From assembly GCF_018598185.1 (NCBI RefSeq), contig NZ_JAHESC010000009.1:62001-126000 (forward strand): DNA of 64,000 nt, read 5' to 3'. Within the stretch, counting starts at the first letter, position 1; each line of letters starts with the position of its first letter. A program made the translations under genes and the position numbers. The DNA is from Dawidia soli (GTDB lineage: Bacteria; Bacteroidota; Bacteroidia; Cytophagales; Cyclobacteriaceae). Of this stretch, positions 34,201 to 41,607 are shown piece by piece. The notes beneath the pieces are model-generated. The model saw only the letters and a list, made by a program, of their open reading frames with translations. It ran no database searches and was not told the origin of the DNA.

Positions 34201-36248
34201 GAGCCTGCTAACGGCGCCGCGGATGCAAATCCGGGAGCATCGGGCAGAGCGATGGTAAAATCCAGCGGGCCCTGGCCCTGGTTAAAGACAACCAGTGTCC
34301 GTTCTGTTGTGCCGGCTGTTTGCAGGTCTACTGTAAACGCGGTGGGCGCAACGAGTATCTCTGGCGGCAGATTGGTTGTGCCTTCGGCCACATTGGAGAG
34401 CGGCGATGTATTACCAAAGAAGTCTTTTGATTTGATGGCAAAGTAATAGTGTGTACCCGGCTGGAGGCCTGTTACTGTAAAGACCTCGGTGCTGTCGGTC
34501 AATGCCGGCGTCGGGGGATCGGGTACGGCCGTTGCCGCCTCGAAGTTCGCCTCGGTAATGGGCGTTGTGGCGTAACGGATGTCATATGCCGTGGCGGCAT
34601 GATTGCCCGAGTCTGCGGGGGCGGTCCACGTTAGTGTTATGCTGGTGATCGCGGTTGACTGTACGGCCAGGTCGTCGATGGCTTCGGGGGCCACGTCATC
34701 ACTGAACTGCAGGGCAGACAGTGCGTTCAGACGACCGGAGCCGAGCAGGCCGGCGAAGTTGGGGTTGAGCTGGTCGATGGGGTCAACAAACTGTGTAAGT
34801 CGCTGACGTACGACCTGCGGCGTAAGGCCGGGGCCGCCGAACCTGGATATCAGCAACGCTGCCACGCCCGATACGTGCGGGCAGGCCATGGATGTGCCCT
34901 GGAAGAACGCATAGCCTCCGCCGGAGACAGTGCTCAACACGCCCTTGGGGTCGTTGTCGACAAATGTTTCACCGCCCGGGGCGGCTATGTCTACCCATGC
35001 GCCGAAGTTTGTATACCATGCTTTTTTATCCTGGTTGTTCAGGCCGGATACGGCCAGTGTGGGCGCATAAAATCCAGGGTACCAGTTCTGGTTCTGGTTG
35101 TCGTTGCCAGCGGCAAAGATCACGATACCGCCGTTCATCGGTCCTACCTGGTTGCCGTTTTCGTCGCGACCGGCTTCTGCTATAAAATAGTCGATCCCGT
35201 CGAGGACGACCTGATCAAAAGCATCGGGATCAACGTACCCCCAGCTATTCTGTGAGATCACGGCGCCATTGTCCGCACCGTATACATAGGTATCTTCAAA
35301 ACCGCCGTTGGCGGTTGCTCCGAACGCGGCGAGGCTCATGACACGGACGCCATCGCCGACACCGCTACCACCGGCCACGCCGGCTACGCCGACACCGTTG
35401 TTGGTCACGGCGGCGATCGTACCGCTGGTATGGGTACCGTGGTCGCTCGGGGCGATCGTGCCGGTATCATCGCCAAAGCCGTAGCCGTTGATGTCGTCTA
35501 CGTAACCGTTGTTATCGTCATCGACCCCGTTGCCGGGGATCTCATCTACGTTTACCCACATGTTGGCTGCCAGGTCGGGGTGGTTCACCTGCGCGCCACC
35601 GTCGGTCACGGCGACGATCACATTGCTGGAGCCGGTTTCTATTCCCCAGGCTTCGAACAGGCTAATGTCCGAACCGGGCGTGCCTCCTGCCTGGCCGGTG
35701 TTGTTGTAGTGCCACTGACTGCCGAGCAGCGGATCGTTGGAAGGACCGGGAAGTGTAGCCCGCGCCAACGTGTTTGGATTTACACGCACGGGACCGAAGC
35801 CAGGCTTGTCGGAGCCAATGATCTGCTTCTTGCGTACGGCTTCCGCGTACTCGATCTTCTCGACGCCGCGATATGCTGCTATCGCGGTTTGTACGGAGAC
35901 GGATTTATCCAGTTGTATTTCATACCAGCGGTGCAGGCCATAACGACGGTGTTTGGCTTCAAACTTACCGGCGGGGCGGAATACGCGTTTGATACTCGTT
36001 GCCCGGAACTGCAGGGCGGCCCGGTCAAGCGACTGGATACCCGTAACCACTACGTTAGCCGAGCTCTTTCGGATCTGCGCCCGTTCGAGCGCCTGCGCCA
36101 GGTCTTCCGTGACTTTAATACGGAGTATACCTGCTTCGACAGCGGCCCCTTGCTGGGCCACAACTGTGAGGTTGGAAAGGAACACCAACCCTAACACGAT
36201 CATGCATAGCCATACAGACCGATAATGAAAAGCGTACATTTGCTTCAT
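28290..36248 (-). CDS. Giant S8 serine peptidase with multiple adhesive domains and T9SS sorting domain
   Basis: Start placed at ATG 36248 (signal peptide ending LSNLTVVAQ; the ATG at 36290 would place 14 extra residues before it), giving 2652 residues. After a prodomain comes a subtilisin domain with triad Asp216 (AVTDGGAQ), His270 (SDHGTHTSGT) and Ser453 (GTSMACPHVSG). Then: a fibronectin III domain (about 517-620), ASH/choice-of-anchor repeats, a glutamine-amidotransferase-like domain (about 933-1133, VLIVTPDLDVTD), two homologous lectin-like domains of about 185 residues (about 1310-1495 and 1967-2157), a choice-of-anchor J domain (about 1652-1817) and a putative Ig domain. The C-terminal 80 residues (SVYPVPVEDVLHISLP to IRKFLKQ) are a T9SS type A sorting domain. 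It is an extracellular, probably surface-attached protease. Followed by a terminator. Confidence 0.93.
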   Translation of the reverse strand: MKQMYAFHYRSVWLCMIVLGLVFLSNLTVVAQQGAAVEAGILRIKVTEDLAQALERAQIRKSSANVVVTGIQSLDRAALQFRATSIKRVFRPAGKFEAKHRRYGLHRWYEIQLDKSVSVQTAIAAYRGVEKIEYAEAVRKKQIIGSDKPGFGPVRVNPNTLARATLPGPSNDPLLGSQWHYNNTGQAGGTPGSDISLFEAWGIETGSSNVIVAVTDGGAQVNHPDLAANMWVNVDEIPGNGVDDDNNGYVDDINGYGFGDDTGTIAPSDHGTHTSGTIAAVTNNGVGVAGVAGGSGVGDGVRVMSLAAFGATANGGFEDTYVYGADNGAVISQNSWGYVDPDAFDQVVLDGIDYFIAEAGRDENGNQVGPMNGGIVIFAAGNDNQNQNWYPGFYAPTLAVSGLNNQDKKAWYTNFGAWVDIAAPGGETFVDNDPKGVLSTVSGGGYAFFQGTSMACPHVSGVAALLISRFGGPGLTPQVVRQRLTQFVDPIDQLNPNFAGLLGSGRLNALSALQFSDDVAPEAIDDLAVQSTAITSITLTWTAPADSGNHAATAYDIRYATTPITEANFEAATAVPDPPTPALTDSTEVFTVTGLQPGTHYYFAIKSKDFFGNTSPLSNVAEGTTNLPPEILVAPTAFTVDLQTAGTTERTLVVFNQGQGPLDFTIALPDAPGFASAAPLAGSVAPGDSAFVIVGFNAANLLTGTYQESLLVQSNDPDESTVTVALTLNVTSNGAPIAAVEPDSVDFGPVFETGSAQRTIQISNAGSEPLTIYAITSDNPDFTVSAIDTLLIAPFRSSTITITYEPSGLGAAAGQLSILTNDSAHAELTVWLFGEGVEAPGIAVSPTSLSETLNTDKTSTQTLTITNTGASDLIFSVEVTGGTPDTTRTVKTITLPAKSASRSAAAQKQRATTPGKYSQQVILRSRAVQPLAVSKSVLIVTPDLDVTDMETLFDNFPGVEADVYPAADLASITLADLQGYDVVFTTNNTQWLAAGGVEPSVIGDLLADYVDGGGHVIVNQFAYSYDAWQMTGRFITENYGPFTPSTTDEVLDVTLGDIPAPGHPLLAGVSTLNYLGYVQNVGLTPGATAVAYWDNGDLLVAANDNVVALNMLPTYGDGSGIGWSGDLPTLYQNAIAYLVGPTFVDVTPKQGIVAPGAQFNLQVEFDATDLEAGVYTASINIHTNVPGQELVAVPATLTSTGPEFTVDPTSLEEELEREQTVTRTLTLKNNGPDNHTFQVSVSALNASAEVVIQKPGQPAAAAARAEGPGKADKLRQAAITKQAPDRTGTRALTLGSAVAARAAVELSGQVYATDFESFTVGDIHNQQGWRAQFANWTVEEANPFSGAKHFRGLADGMGQSLSISPNVGIGTEEKSTVTAKVSIDGAGTSWQIIPQSPTAALVNTRVEFSADGAIYALTTSGYVQAAASYPTGYFDVTIEVDRDSAYFDLYINDAKIFTGQGFTGNVEEAAILSFMETAGPVMDVDDLRIFDGVKEDAPTFVTVSPVSGVIPAGGTATINVTFASDNLPYGVHTANITIAAGESRLVVPATLTIVGDPAIEVDPTVLQAVVDYREDTTQYIHIANTGGNPLEYGLQVIGAVVEEGKMPAAVKATRFKDHATDKRIADKAARDKQSSRVETKQQRNNITLLAGTALLEEHFEGASFPPSGWTVVDNAGTDVVWKFAADYGEGNYAGTGEAATVSSDAAGFVEFDTELLTPVITVPGYKDIAVQYNVNYQNLLNLDFLDLDIQVDGGAWTNILHWNEDHGALLDLPGEFVTVLLEEYLQNASTFRLRWHYYDPNTDDWDWYAQIDDVVILRDSRPWLTVAPAAGTIPVGESVDVAAHFDGTAAGPGFYVAGILVTSNAPSDTLTGIVASLTIREPADISVTPDSLSQELYVGEKATQTLTISNSGVSTLRYAFGNTPLPARTPAAVKAITTGKETLSSLAASASDLRALSPGGPAVKASVIQYATGFEGFNIGTLNGQDGWFTQRDVWNVGTGNAHEGTNHIHAEADGSGQVLAFPPEVAIGTDPISSTSVQLNFDNSIGTTWEVIPQSPTAEFVNTRFRVLSDGSAYALVSDGAGNGSFQPVATTLPSGYFELRIDIERATNNFTIYIDGTEVFSGLGFAGNIEQVVLLSLAETTGTTWDVDDIAIFDGPAEAPWLTTSPASGTVPPGGSAVVTVTFNAEDVTAGIYRDSLRLTSNDPDNSPIFIPVELTVLHNVPPVLAPIDTAVVATLTSQDVTFTATDEDDSVVTVQLLDAPSFVTWKSSGNGTATYTISPAAGQEGEYSLWVRATDARGASDSAIFHLSVVSYGVQSFSVINTRTGQVVTTFTDSLWLDASRPEFKLYALRANTNPATVGSVRFWDNDVTNQYKLDNTAPYDLYPLIFYLDGQEHSIKARAYTRSGGRGYASPVKEVFLHLHNPTNVTDFDVVKNNGPKVSNLVDGGVIDISRPRFQGINIRANFSGPLPRSIVFRLNGAFFRVDNAEPFVMNGNYNGNGIDVPWPATPGEYTLTATAYTNWNGLGVEGESITVHFTVINGVATASAGARGASPESVAIVEETSAAGKWSVYPVPVEDVLHISLPAEIQGPVGLSILDPRGVAQFHEQGAADKFRDYSISTGKLGLTTGVYFIQIQYGPGKREIRKFLKQ

Positions 36249-36604
36249 CAGAGATAGGTTATTTAGAGTTATACAATAAAGTCTACTCAAGACCGGGCTC
36301 TTCGGACTCTCTGATCTCGCCGCACGTAGTCTAACACATCTTTAAAAAAAAGACCGGTATGTTGTGATTCAAGAAGATCTAATTAACAGCTGGTGGTTTG
36401 TTCTAACGATCGAATCACGTGTGTGAAGTAATAAAAAATAAACTATATATCCCGTACAACGCGGCACTTATTTTTGGATTCTACACGTATGCGTTTGAAA
36501 ATTTTATAAGTGGCAACGTCTAAACCTTATTTTTCAGGTGCCTTATTGGGTATGCTATACATTTATAATGAGCGCCGTGGAGAACACAACGTACACACCG
36601 GCTA
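36249..36604. other. Intergenic region upstream of giant protease gene
   Basis: A stretch of 356 bp between two minus-strand genes, AT-rich in the middle. It holds the 5' region of the S8 gene, where no convincing TAnnTTTG box was found, and the left arms of the nested inverted repeats listed separately. No open frame of note. Confidence 0.5.
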
Positions 36605-36647
36605 TTACGCCGAATGTGTACGTTTTGCGAATACCTGAAAAATAAGG
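36525..36647. repeat. Nested inverted repeats around the symporter stop codon
   Basis: Outer arms CCTTATTTTTCAGG (36525-36538) and CCTGAAAAATAAGG (36634-36647) are exact reverse complements of 14 bases. Inner arms AACGTACACA (36588-36597) and TGTGTACGTT (36615-36624) are exact over 10 bases and bracket the TAA stop (36605-36607). The right-hand arms lie inside the last codons of the symporter gene. A transcript of the minus strand could fold into a large stem with the stop codon in its inner loop. Confidence 0.7.
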
Positions 36648-38305
36648 GAAAGAATGATCACGACGCCGCAGCCGATCACATTATATAATAGAAAGGCTAT
36701 TTCTTCGCGGAAGCTATAATAGCAGAACAACACCACGCCTTCGGCAATGATCGCCGCCCAGAACACTGCGTTTGCCTGTACGCGCTTCAGATAAAATGCT
36801 GTGAGGAAGATGCCCAGGATGGTGCCATAGAATAAGGAGCCTACAATGTTTACAAACTGAATAAGGTTTTCGGCGAAGGTTGCCAGCATGGCAAAGACCA
36901 TGGCCAGGAGTGCCCACAACACGGTGAAACCCTGCGATGCGCGCAGGTAGTGTTTTGCGCTGGCTTCTGCTTTTAACGAGCGTTTATAGATGTCGACGGT
37001 CGTGGTAGAGGCCAGGGCGTTCAATTCGCCTGCCATGGACGACATGGCTGCTGAAAAGATCACGGCCAGCAGCAGGCCGATGATGCCGTTCGGCAAGTGT
37101 TGTAACACGAAGTTCAGGAAGATATAGTCGCGGTCCTGTACTTTGGCGCCGGGCACGGCCGTAGCGATCGTTGCCCGCACCGAGTCGCGCAGCACGCGTT
37201 CGCGGGCTTCGAGCCCTTTGACTTCTTCTTTGAGCACGTTTACCTGCGCGTCGTCGTCGTGATGAATGGCCTCTACGAGGCGGTCGACCGATTGACGTTT
37301 TTCTGCGTACAGCACATCGTATTGCTGCTCGTAGGCTTGCAGCTGCCGCCCCTGCGGTGTCTGCATGGCCCGCTCTTTCAACACGACGTTGTGAAATACG
37401 GGGGGTTGATTAAAGAGATAAAATACAAAGACCAATACTCCGATGAAGAGGATCATAAACTGCATCGGGATCTTTAACAGTCCATTGAAGATCAGCCCGA
37501 GGCGGCTCTCGGTGATGGAGGTACCCGTGAGGTACCGCGATACTTGTGATTGGTCTGTGCCGAAATACGAGAGGAACAAAAAGGTACCGGCAATAAGACC
37601 GGACCAGATGTTGTAACGATCGTTGAGGTTGAACTCGGTATTAATGATGTTCATTCGTCCCAACGAGCCTGCCAGTTTTACGGTGTCGGTGAAGGAGACC
37701 TGTTTGGGCAGCATGGTATAGGCCAGGATGCCTGCGAGGATCATGCCGCCCATGATGACGGCCATCTGCTGACGCTGCGTCAGGCTGACGGCTTTTGTGC
37801 CCCCGGCGGTGACATAGATAATCACGAAACCGCCGATCAGCATCGTTGTGAACGGTGTGGGCCACCCGAGAATGGTCGACAGCACCAACGCCGGCGCGAA
37901 CAGTGTAATGCCCGCCGAAAGCCCTCGTAAGATCAGGAACAGGATGGCGGCGAGCAGGCGTGTCTTCAGGTCGAACCGGCTTTCGAGATATTCGTAGGCG
38001 GTAAATACTTTAAGCTTGTAGTAGATGGGCACCATGGTAATGGAAATGATGACCATGGCGATGGGCAGTCCGAAGTAGAATTGCAAAAAGCGCATGCCGT
38101 CTTCGATGGCTTGCCCGGGTGTGGACAAGAACGTGATGGCACTGGCTTGCGTGGCCATGATGGATACGCCCATCATCCACCAGCGCATGCTGTTGTCGCC
38201 TTTCAGGTATCCATCAATGTTCTTATTACCCCGGGTCTTCCATGTGCCGTAGAGCACGATGGATAGCAGCGTGCCGAATAAGATGCACCAGTCGAGCGTA
38301 TTCAT
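36605..38305 (-). CDS. Sodium:solute symporter (SSS family)
   Basis: Start placed at ATG 38305 (MNTLDWCILFGTLLSIVLYG) rather than the longer reading from 38386, which runs through a separate 41-codon gene. The transporter of 566 residues has the SSS (LeuT-fold) pattern: GYLKGDNSMRWWMMGVSIMA, TQASAITFLSTPGQA (first sodium-site region), YVTAGGTKAVSLTQRQQMAV and FSAAMSSMAGELNALASTTT (second sodium-site helix with Ser/Thr). An insert of about 85 residues with high helix/coiled-coil tendency (AYEQQYDVLYAEKRQSVDRL to VLRDSVRATI) sits between membrane segments. Its ATG overlaps the stop of the 41-codon gene (ATGA), and the PIG-L gene is upstream. Confidence 0.93.
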   Translation of the reverse strand: MNTLDWCILFGTLLSIVLYGTWKTRGNKNIDGYLKGDNSMRWWMMGVSIMATQASAITFLSTPGQAIEDGMRFLQFYFGLPIAMVIISITMVPIYYKLKVFTAYEYLESRFDLKTRLLAAILFLILRGLSAGITLFAPALVLSTILGWPTPFTTMLIGGFVIIYVTAGGTKAVSLTQRQQMAVIMGGMILAGILAYTMLPKQVSFTDTVKLAGSLGRMNIINTEFNLNDRYNIWSGLIAGTFLFLSYFGTDQSQVSRYLTGTSITESRLGLIFNGLLKIPMQFMILFIGVLVFVFYLFNQPPVFHNVVLKERAMQTPQGRQLQAYEQQYDVLYAEKRQSVDRLVEAIHHDDDAQVNVLKEEVKGLEARERVLRDSVRATIATAVPGAKVQDRDYIFLNFVLQHLPNGIIGLLLAVIFSAAMSSMAGELNALASTTTVDIYKRSLKAEASAKHYLRASQGFTVLWALLAMVFAMLATFAENLIQFVNIVGSLFYGTILGIFLTAFYLKRVQANAVFWAAIIAEGVVLFCYYSFREEIAFLLYNVIGCGVVIILSLIFQVFAKRTHSA

Positions 38306-38427
38306 AGGAACAACCGGGTTAGCCAGGAATATACCAGGATCTGGATGGCGAGTACACCGAGTACCAGCCAGTACCAGGTGCGCCAATGTTTAAATACCGG
38401 GGGTCTATCCGGCGTGGTGGGGCTCAT
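38302..38427 (-). CDS. Small membrane protein, candidate symporter partner
   Basis: A 41-codon gene encoding MSPTTPDRPPVFKHWRTWYW followed by LVLGVLAIQILVYSWLTRLF and a final Leu. It has a short basic and proline-rich cytoplasmic head and one transmembrane helix near residues 19-38 with aromatic residues at the interface. It begins 12 bp after the PIG-L stop and its TGA overlaps the symporter ATG by 4 bp (ATGA), so all three are likely co-translated. Small single-helix or two-helix subunits are known for some SSS-family transporters; assigning that role here is inference from position. No family was recognised. Confidence 0.72.
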   Translation of the reverse strand: MSPTTPDRPPVFKHWRTWYWLVLGVLAIQILVYSWLTRLFL

Positions 38428-38439
38428 GATCGTAACGGA

Positions 38440-40944
38440 TTATTTTTGTTTCTTTCGTTTGGATCCTTTGCCGGCTACCGGCGCCGCGGGCTTCTTGCCC
38501 AGGGAGACCAGGTTGGCAAACAGGCGGTATGCGCCGGGCACGCCTTCGGGCAGCTCGCGGAAGAACGACAGGCCGGTATATACAAAATACCCGTTGCCAT
38601 ATTGCGCCACGAGGAGGCTTCCGTTCTTCGGGGACGATTCGCCGGTATCATTCATGGACAGGATCGCCTCATAGCGTTGATCCCAGGGATTGGGAAAATA
38701 CAGGCCCCGCTCCTGCACCCAGCCGGCGAAGTCGGCCTGGGTGATCTTGTTCGGTGTTTGCATGACGCGGTGGTCGGGTCTGAGGATGGTGACCACGGCA
38801 TCTTCTTCGGTCACCCGGTCGCGGGAGATCGTCAGCGGATACGGTGCGAGCACGCTGGCATCTATGTTTCCCGGTGTGTTATATTGGGTGATCAATGCTC
38901 CGCCTTGTTGTACATACTGTAAGAGTACGGGCATGTAGAATTTGAGACGCTCTTGTGTATTCCAGGCGCGGATGCCCAATACTACCGCATCGAGGCGACG
39001 CAGGTTGTCGGGTGTGATCTCTTCGTGCTTCAGTTCGAGTACATCGTAGCCCATGACGCGCAACGCGGTGGGGATATCATCTCCCGCGCCTTTGATGTAT
39101 CCTACTACCGATCCGTTCTTCTTTAACGCCACGCGTACGAGCCGGGCTTCGGCGCGTGGCAGCAGTGTTTGTGTCGGTATATGATCGTATTGGATGCTCT
39201 GCAGGCTGCGGTCAAACGTGCCGGCTTTGTCGACTACGGCAAAGGCTTTCAGTGTTTGCGTTTCCTCGACGGACGACGGCGACACGCGGAATGATACTAC
39301 CTGTTCTTCGCCCCGGAATGCGAGCTTAAAGGGAATGCTGCCGGGGGTAATCTTCCACCCGGCGGGGGCCTCGAGGCGTAAGGCGCCCTGCACGGTGCCG
39401 TTGCCGGTCGCTACCAGCGTAACGTTTACGGTACGCGATACTGTATCGGGAAAGATCAGCACGGAGTTGCTCAGCGTGACCACCACGGGCGGCACCACCT
39501 GGAACGGCCGCGACAATTCTCCCCGGGAAGGGTCGGTCCATTTATAGCTCAATGGACGCGTGATCGTGAACACCTGTCCACCGACAGTATACATGACGGA
39601 GACGCTGACAGCGGGCGGATTTTCTGCCTGGCCGATCAACCGCGGGTCTTGCACGGTAAAACGGCCGATGCCGTGTGGCTCTGACAACCAGTAGGGCGAC
39701 GAGAACTCGCGTGTTTTCACGGTCTTCGTTGTTTTGATATTTACCTGCGCATTGTTCTTCAACGGTATGGAGCACGTCGAGTCAAGGCCGAGGCCGCGCG
39801 CGACGATGCGTACGACCGATACCGCCGCCGAGGAACGGTTTACCAGCTCGAGCGTGGTCCGCACGGACTGGCCGGTAGCAGACTGATAGGTATTGGCAGT
39901 CGCGTCGACATATAACCCGAGGCAATCCTGAACGAGCTGTTCTACTTCGTCCAACTTGCGGTCGCGCCACACGCCGGGCGATAGCTTCAGGATCTCCTGG
40001 CGGATCTGCAGTAATGCGGGTAGACTTTCCGCCGGTGCTTCGTGCCGGAAGCTTGCGATGGCTTTGTCGACCAATGGCTGAATGCGTTCGCCGCCTGGCA
40101 GGCGGGTCCAGGTTGTATTGATGCCTTCGAGTATATCTTTTTCGGCACGCTGGCCTTTTACATACTCCAGATACTCCGGCTGATCGCCGCGGGTGCCGGC
40201 CGAGCCAAAGCCCTGGCTGCGATGCTGGCTGCGACTGATGGCGGCGATCTCGGTGTACGACATGCCGAGCAGCGGGCTATACCCTCCTACCGGCAGCGTG
40301 ATGACGCCGGGTGTATTTTCGTTGATGGATGTATTCCACCAGCGACCGGTATTGGTATATAAACGTTTTACCTGCCAGGGTCCCTGCCCGGGATATTGAT
40401 CGGCCCGGGCGGCGGCATCAAACCCTTTCTCGGCAAGTATAGCCGATGCGGTATGGTGACCGTGGCCGGCACGTTCGTCGGGCGGGAAACGTGTGATGAT
40501 GACATCGGGCTGATATTGCCGGACGATCGTCACGACGTCGGAAAGGATCTCTTCTTCGCCCCAGATCTTGAAGGTCTCTTTGGGCGATTTGGAAAAGCCG
40601 AAGTCGTTGGCACGGGAAAAGAACTGCTGCCCGCCGTCAATGCGGCGTGCGGCGAGTAATTCCTGCGTGCGCAGCACGCCTAACTGGTCGCGTATCTCGG
40701 AACCGATCAGGTTCTGGCCGCCGTCGCCGCGTGTTAATGACAGGTATGCCGTGGTGGCCAGGCGGTCGTTGGCGAAGTAGGTGATCACGCGTGTGTTCTC
40801 ATCGTCGGGGTGCGCCGCCATATACAATACCGAGGTCAGCACGCCCAGCTTTTTTAAACGCTGGTGTATGCGGGACGCATCGGGTTGCTGTTGGGAAAAG
40901 ACGGAGACCGGTAAAAGGAAAAAGATAACTATAAGTCGCTTCAT
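38440..40944 (-). CDS. PIG-L family deacetylase with C-terminal ThuA-like domain
   Basis: Exported protein of 834 residues with the signal peptide MKRLIVIFFLLPVSVFSQ. The N-terminal domain (about 35-300) is a zinc-dependent LmbE/PIG-L deacetylase: YMAAHPDDENTRVITYF (AHPDDE) and the late GHGHHTAS (HxxH), with SLTRGDGGQNLIG between. A middle part of about 350 residues is beta-rich, and the last 220 residues (VGYIKGAGDDIPTALRVMGY onward) resemble a glutamine amidotransferase-like/ThuA domain. PIG-L enzymes remove N-acetyl groups from amino sugars. It is followed in frame-coupled order by a small membrane protein and a sodium symporter, suggesting deacetylation of a glycan or glycoconjugate outside the cytoplasm and uptake of the product (inference). 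Confidence 0.9.
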   Translation of the reverse strand: MKRLIVIFFLLPVSVFSQQQPDASRIHQRLKKLGVLTSVLYMAAHPDDENTRVITYFANDRLATTAYLSLTRGDGGQNLIGSEIRDQLGVLRTQELLAARRIDGGQQFFSRANDFGFSKSPKETFKIWGEEEILSDVVTIVRQYQPDVIITRFPPDERAGHGHHTASAILAEKGFDAAARADQYPGQGPWQVKRLYTNTGRWWNTSINENTPGVITLPVGGYSPLLGMSYTEIAAISRSQHRSQGFGSAGTRGDQPEYLEYVKGQRAEKDILEGINTTWTRLPGGERIQPLVDKAIASFRHEAPAESLPALLQIRQEILKLSPGVWRDRKLDEVEQLVQDCLGLYVDATANTYQSATGQSVRTTLELVNRSSAAVSVVRIVARGLGLDSTCSIPLKNNAQVNIKTTKTVKTREFSSPYWLSEPHGIGRFTVQDPRLIGQAENPPAVSVSVMYTVGGQVFTITRPLSYKWTDPSRGELSRPFQVVPPVVVTLSNSVLIFPDTVSRTVNVTLVATGNGTVQGALRLEAPAGWKITPGSIPFKLAFRGEEQVVSFRVSPSSVEETQTLKAFAVVDKAGTFDRSLQSIQYDHIPTQTLLPRAEARLVRVALKKNGSVVGYIKGAGDDIPTALRVMGYDVLELKHEEITPDNLRRLDAVVLGIRAWNTQERLKFYMPVLLQYVQQGGALITQYNTPGNIDASVLAPYPLTISRDRVTEEDAVVTILRPDHRVMQTPNKITQADFAGWVQERGLYFPNPWDQRYEAILSMNDTGESSPKNGSLLVAQYGNGYFVYTGLSFFRELPEGVPGAYRLFANLVSLGKKPAAPVAGKGSKRKKQK

Positions 40945-40972
40945 TCGGTGGAATATGATTGGACCAAAGGCT

Positions 40973-40980
40973 CAAAAATA
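40973..40980 (-). promoter_or_regulatory. Candidate -7 promoter box (TATTTTTG) for PIG-L operon
   Basis: On the minus strand TATTTTTG matches TAnnTTTG exactly, 28 bp ahead of the PIG-L ATG at 40944. No clear -33 TTG at canonical spacing. Confidence 0.45.
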
Positions 40981-41043
40981 CGAAAGCAAGATGCTACGAT
41001 CCACGCGGAAGCGTTGTTAATGAAATGTTATTTATAGAAGCGG

Positions 41044-41505
41044 TTATATTTTGCCCCGGGGTTCGCCGTTGATCCGGAAAATACCATTCTCTTCAAAGAA
41101 GATCACTACCCGGCTGGTGACCTCACGGTCCCGGGTCATGAAGTAGATGGAATATGCGTAGCCGTCGGGGTGGCCTTTCAGGTCGTCGGTAAATCCCAAT
41201 GTCAGCGGCAGTGCCATGCCTTCGGTCACTTTGCGCGACATTACGGTCTCGCCCATGCCGTCCTCCACCCGCACGCGTACCTCGCCAGGATAAAGCCGGA
41301 GCACTTTAAAATCGACTGTTAAGAAAGGTAATAATGACGGTGCTTGCTGGATGTCTGACCGGAGGCTGCTATAGCTTTGCGCGAGGGGTGCTGCGTGTCG
41401 TGGTTTGAGCTCAAACTTTAACCTGGCTTCAAAATCATCGCCGGCTCTGTAGGGAACATCCTCAGGCAGTGTGAAAATCAGGAAGGCAATGCATAACCAC
41501 TTCAT
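41044..41505 (-). CDS. Hypothetical exported protein
   Basis: Start placed at ATG 41505, giving MKWLCIAFLIFTLPEDVPYR, a short hydrophobic signal; an earlier ATG at 41550 would place 15 charged residues ahead of it. The product of 153 residues is rich in beta-strand patterns (DDFEARLKFELKPRHAAPLA, FKVLRLYPGEVRVRVEDGMG, VTSRVVIFFEENGIFRINGE). No known domain was recognised. It lies 102 bp after thyA on the same strand and may be read from its transcript. Unknown function. Confidence 0.72.
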   Translation of the reverse strand: MKWLCIAFLIFTLPEDVPYRAGDDFEARLKFELKPRHAAPLAQSYSSLRSDIQQAPSLLPFLTVDFKVLRLYPGEVRVRVEDGMGETVMSRKVTEGMALPLTLGFTDDLKGHPDGYAYSIYFMTRDREVTSRVVIFFEENGIFRINGEPRGKI

Positions 41506-41607
41506 TCCGCAATCGTTTTCGATTACGGTTATAACGTGAGATCTGCGCAAAAAGGTTCGTGGAATTTCCCGGATTTACATTCGGTGTAAGGTACCGGGTT
41601 TCTATGT

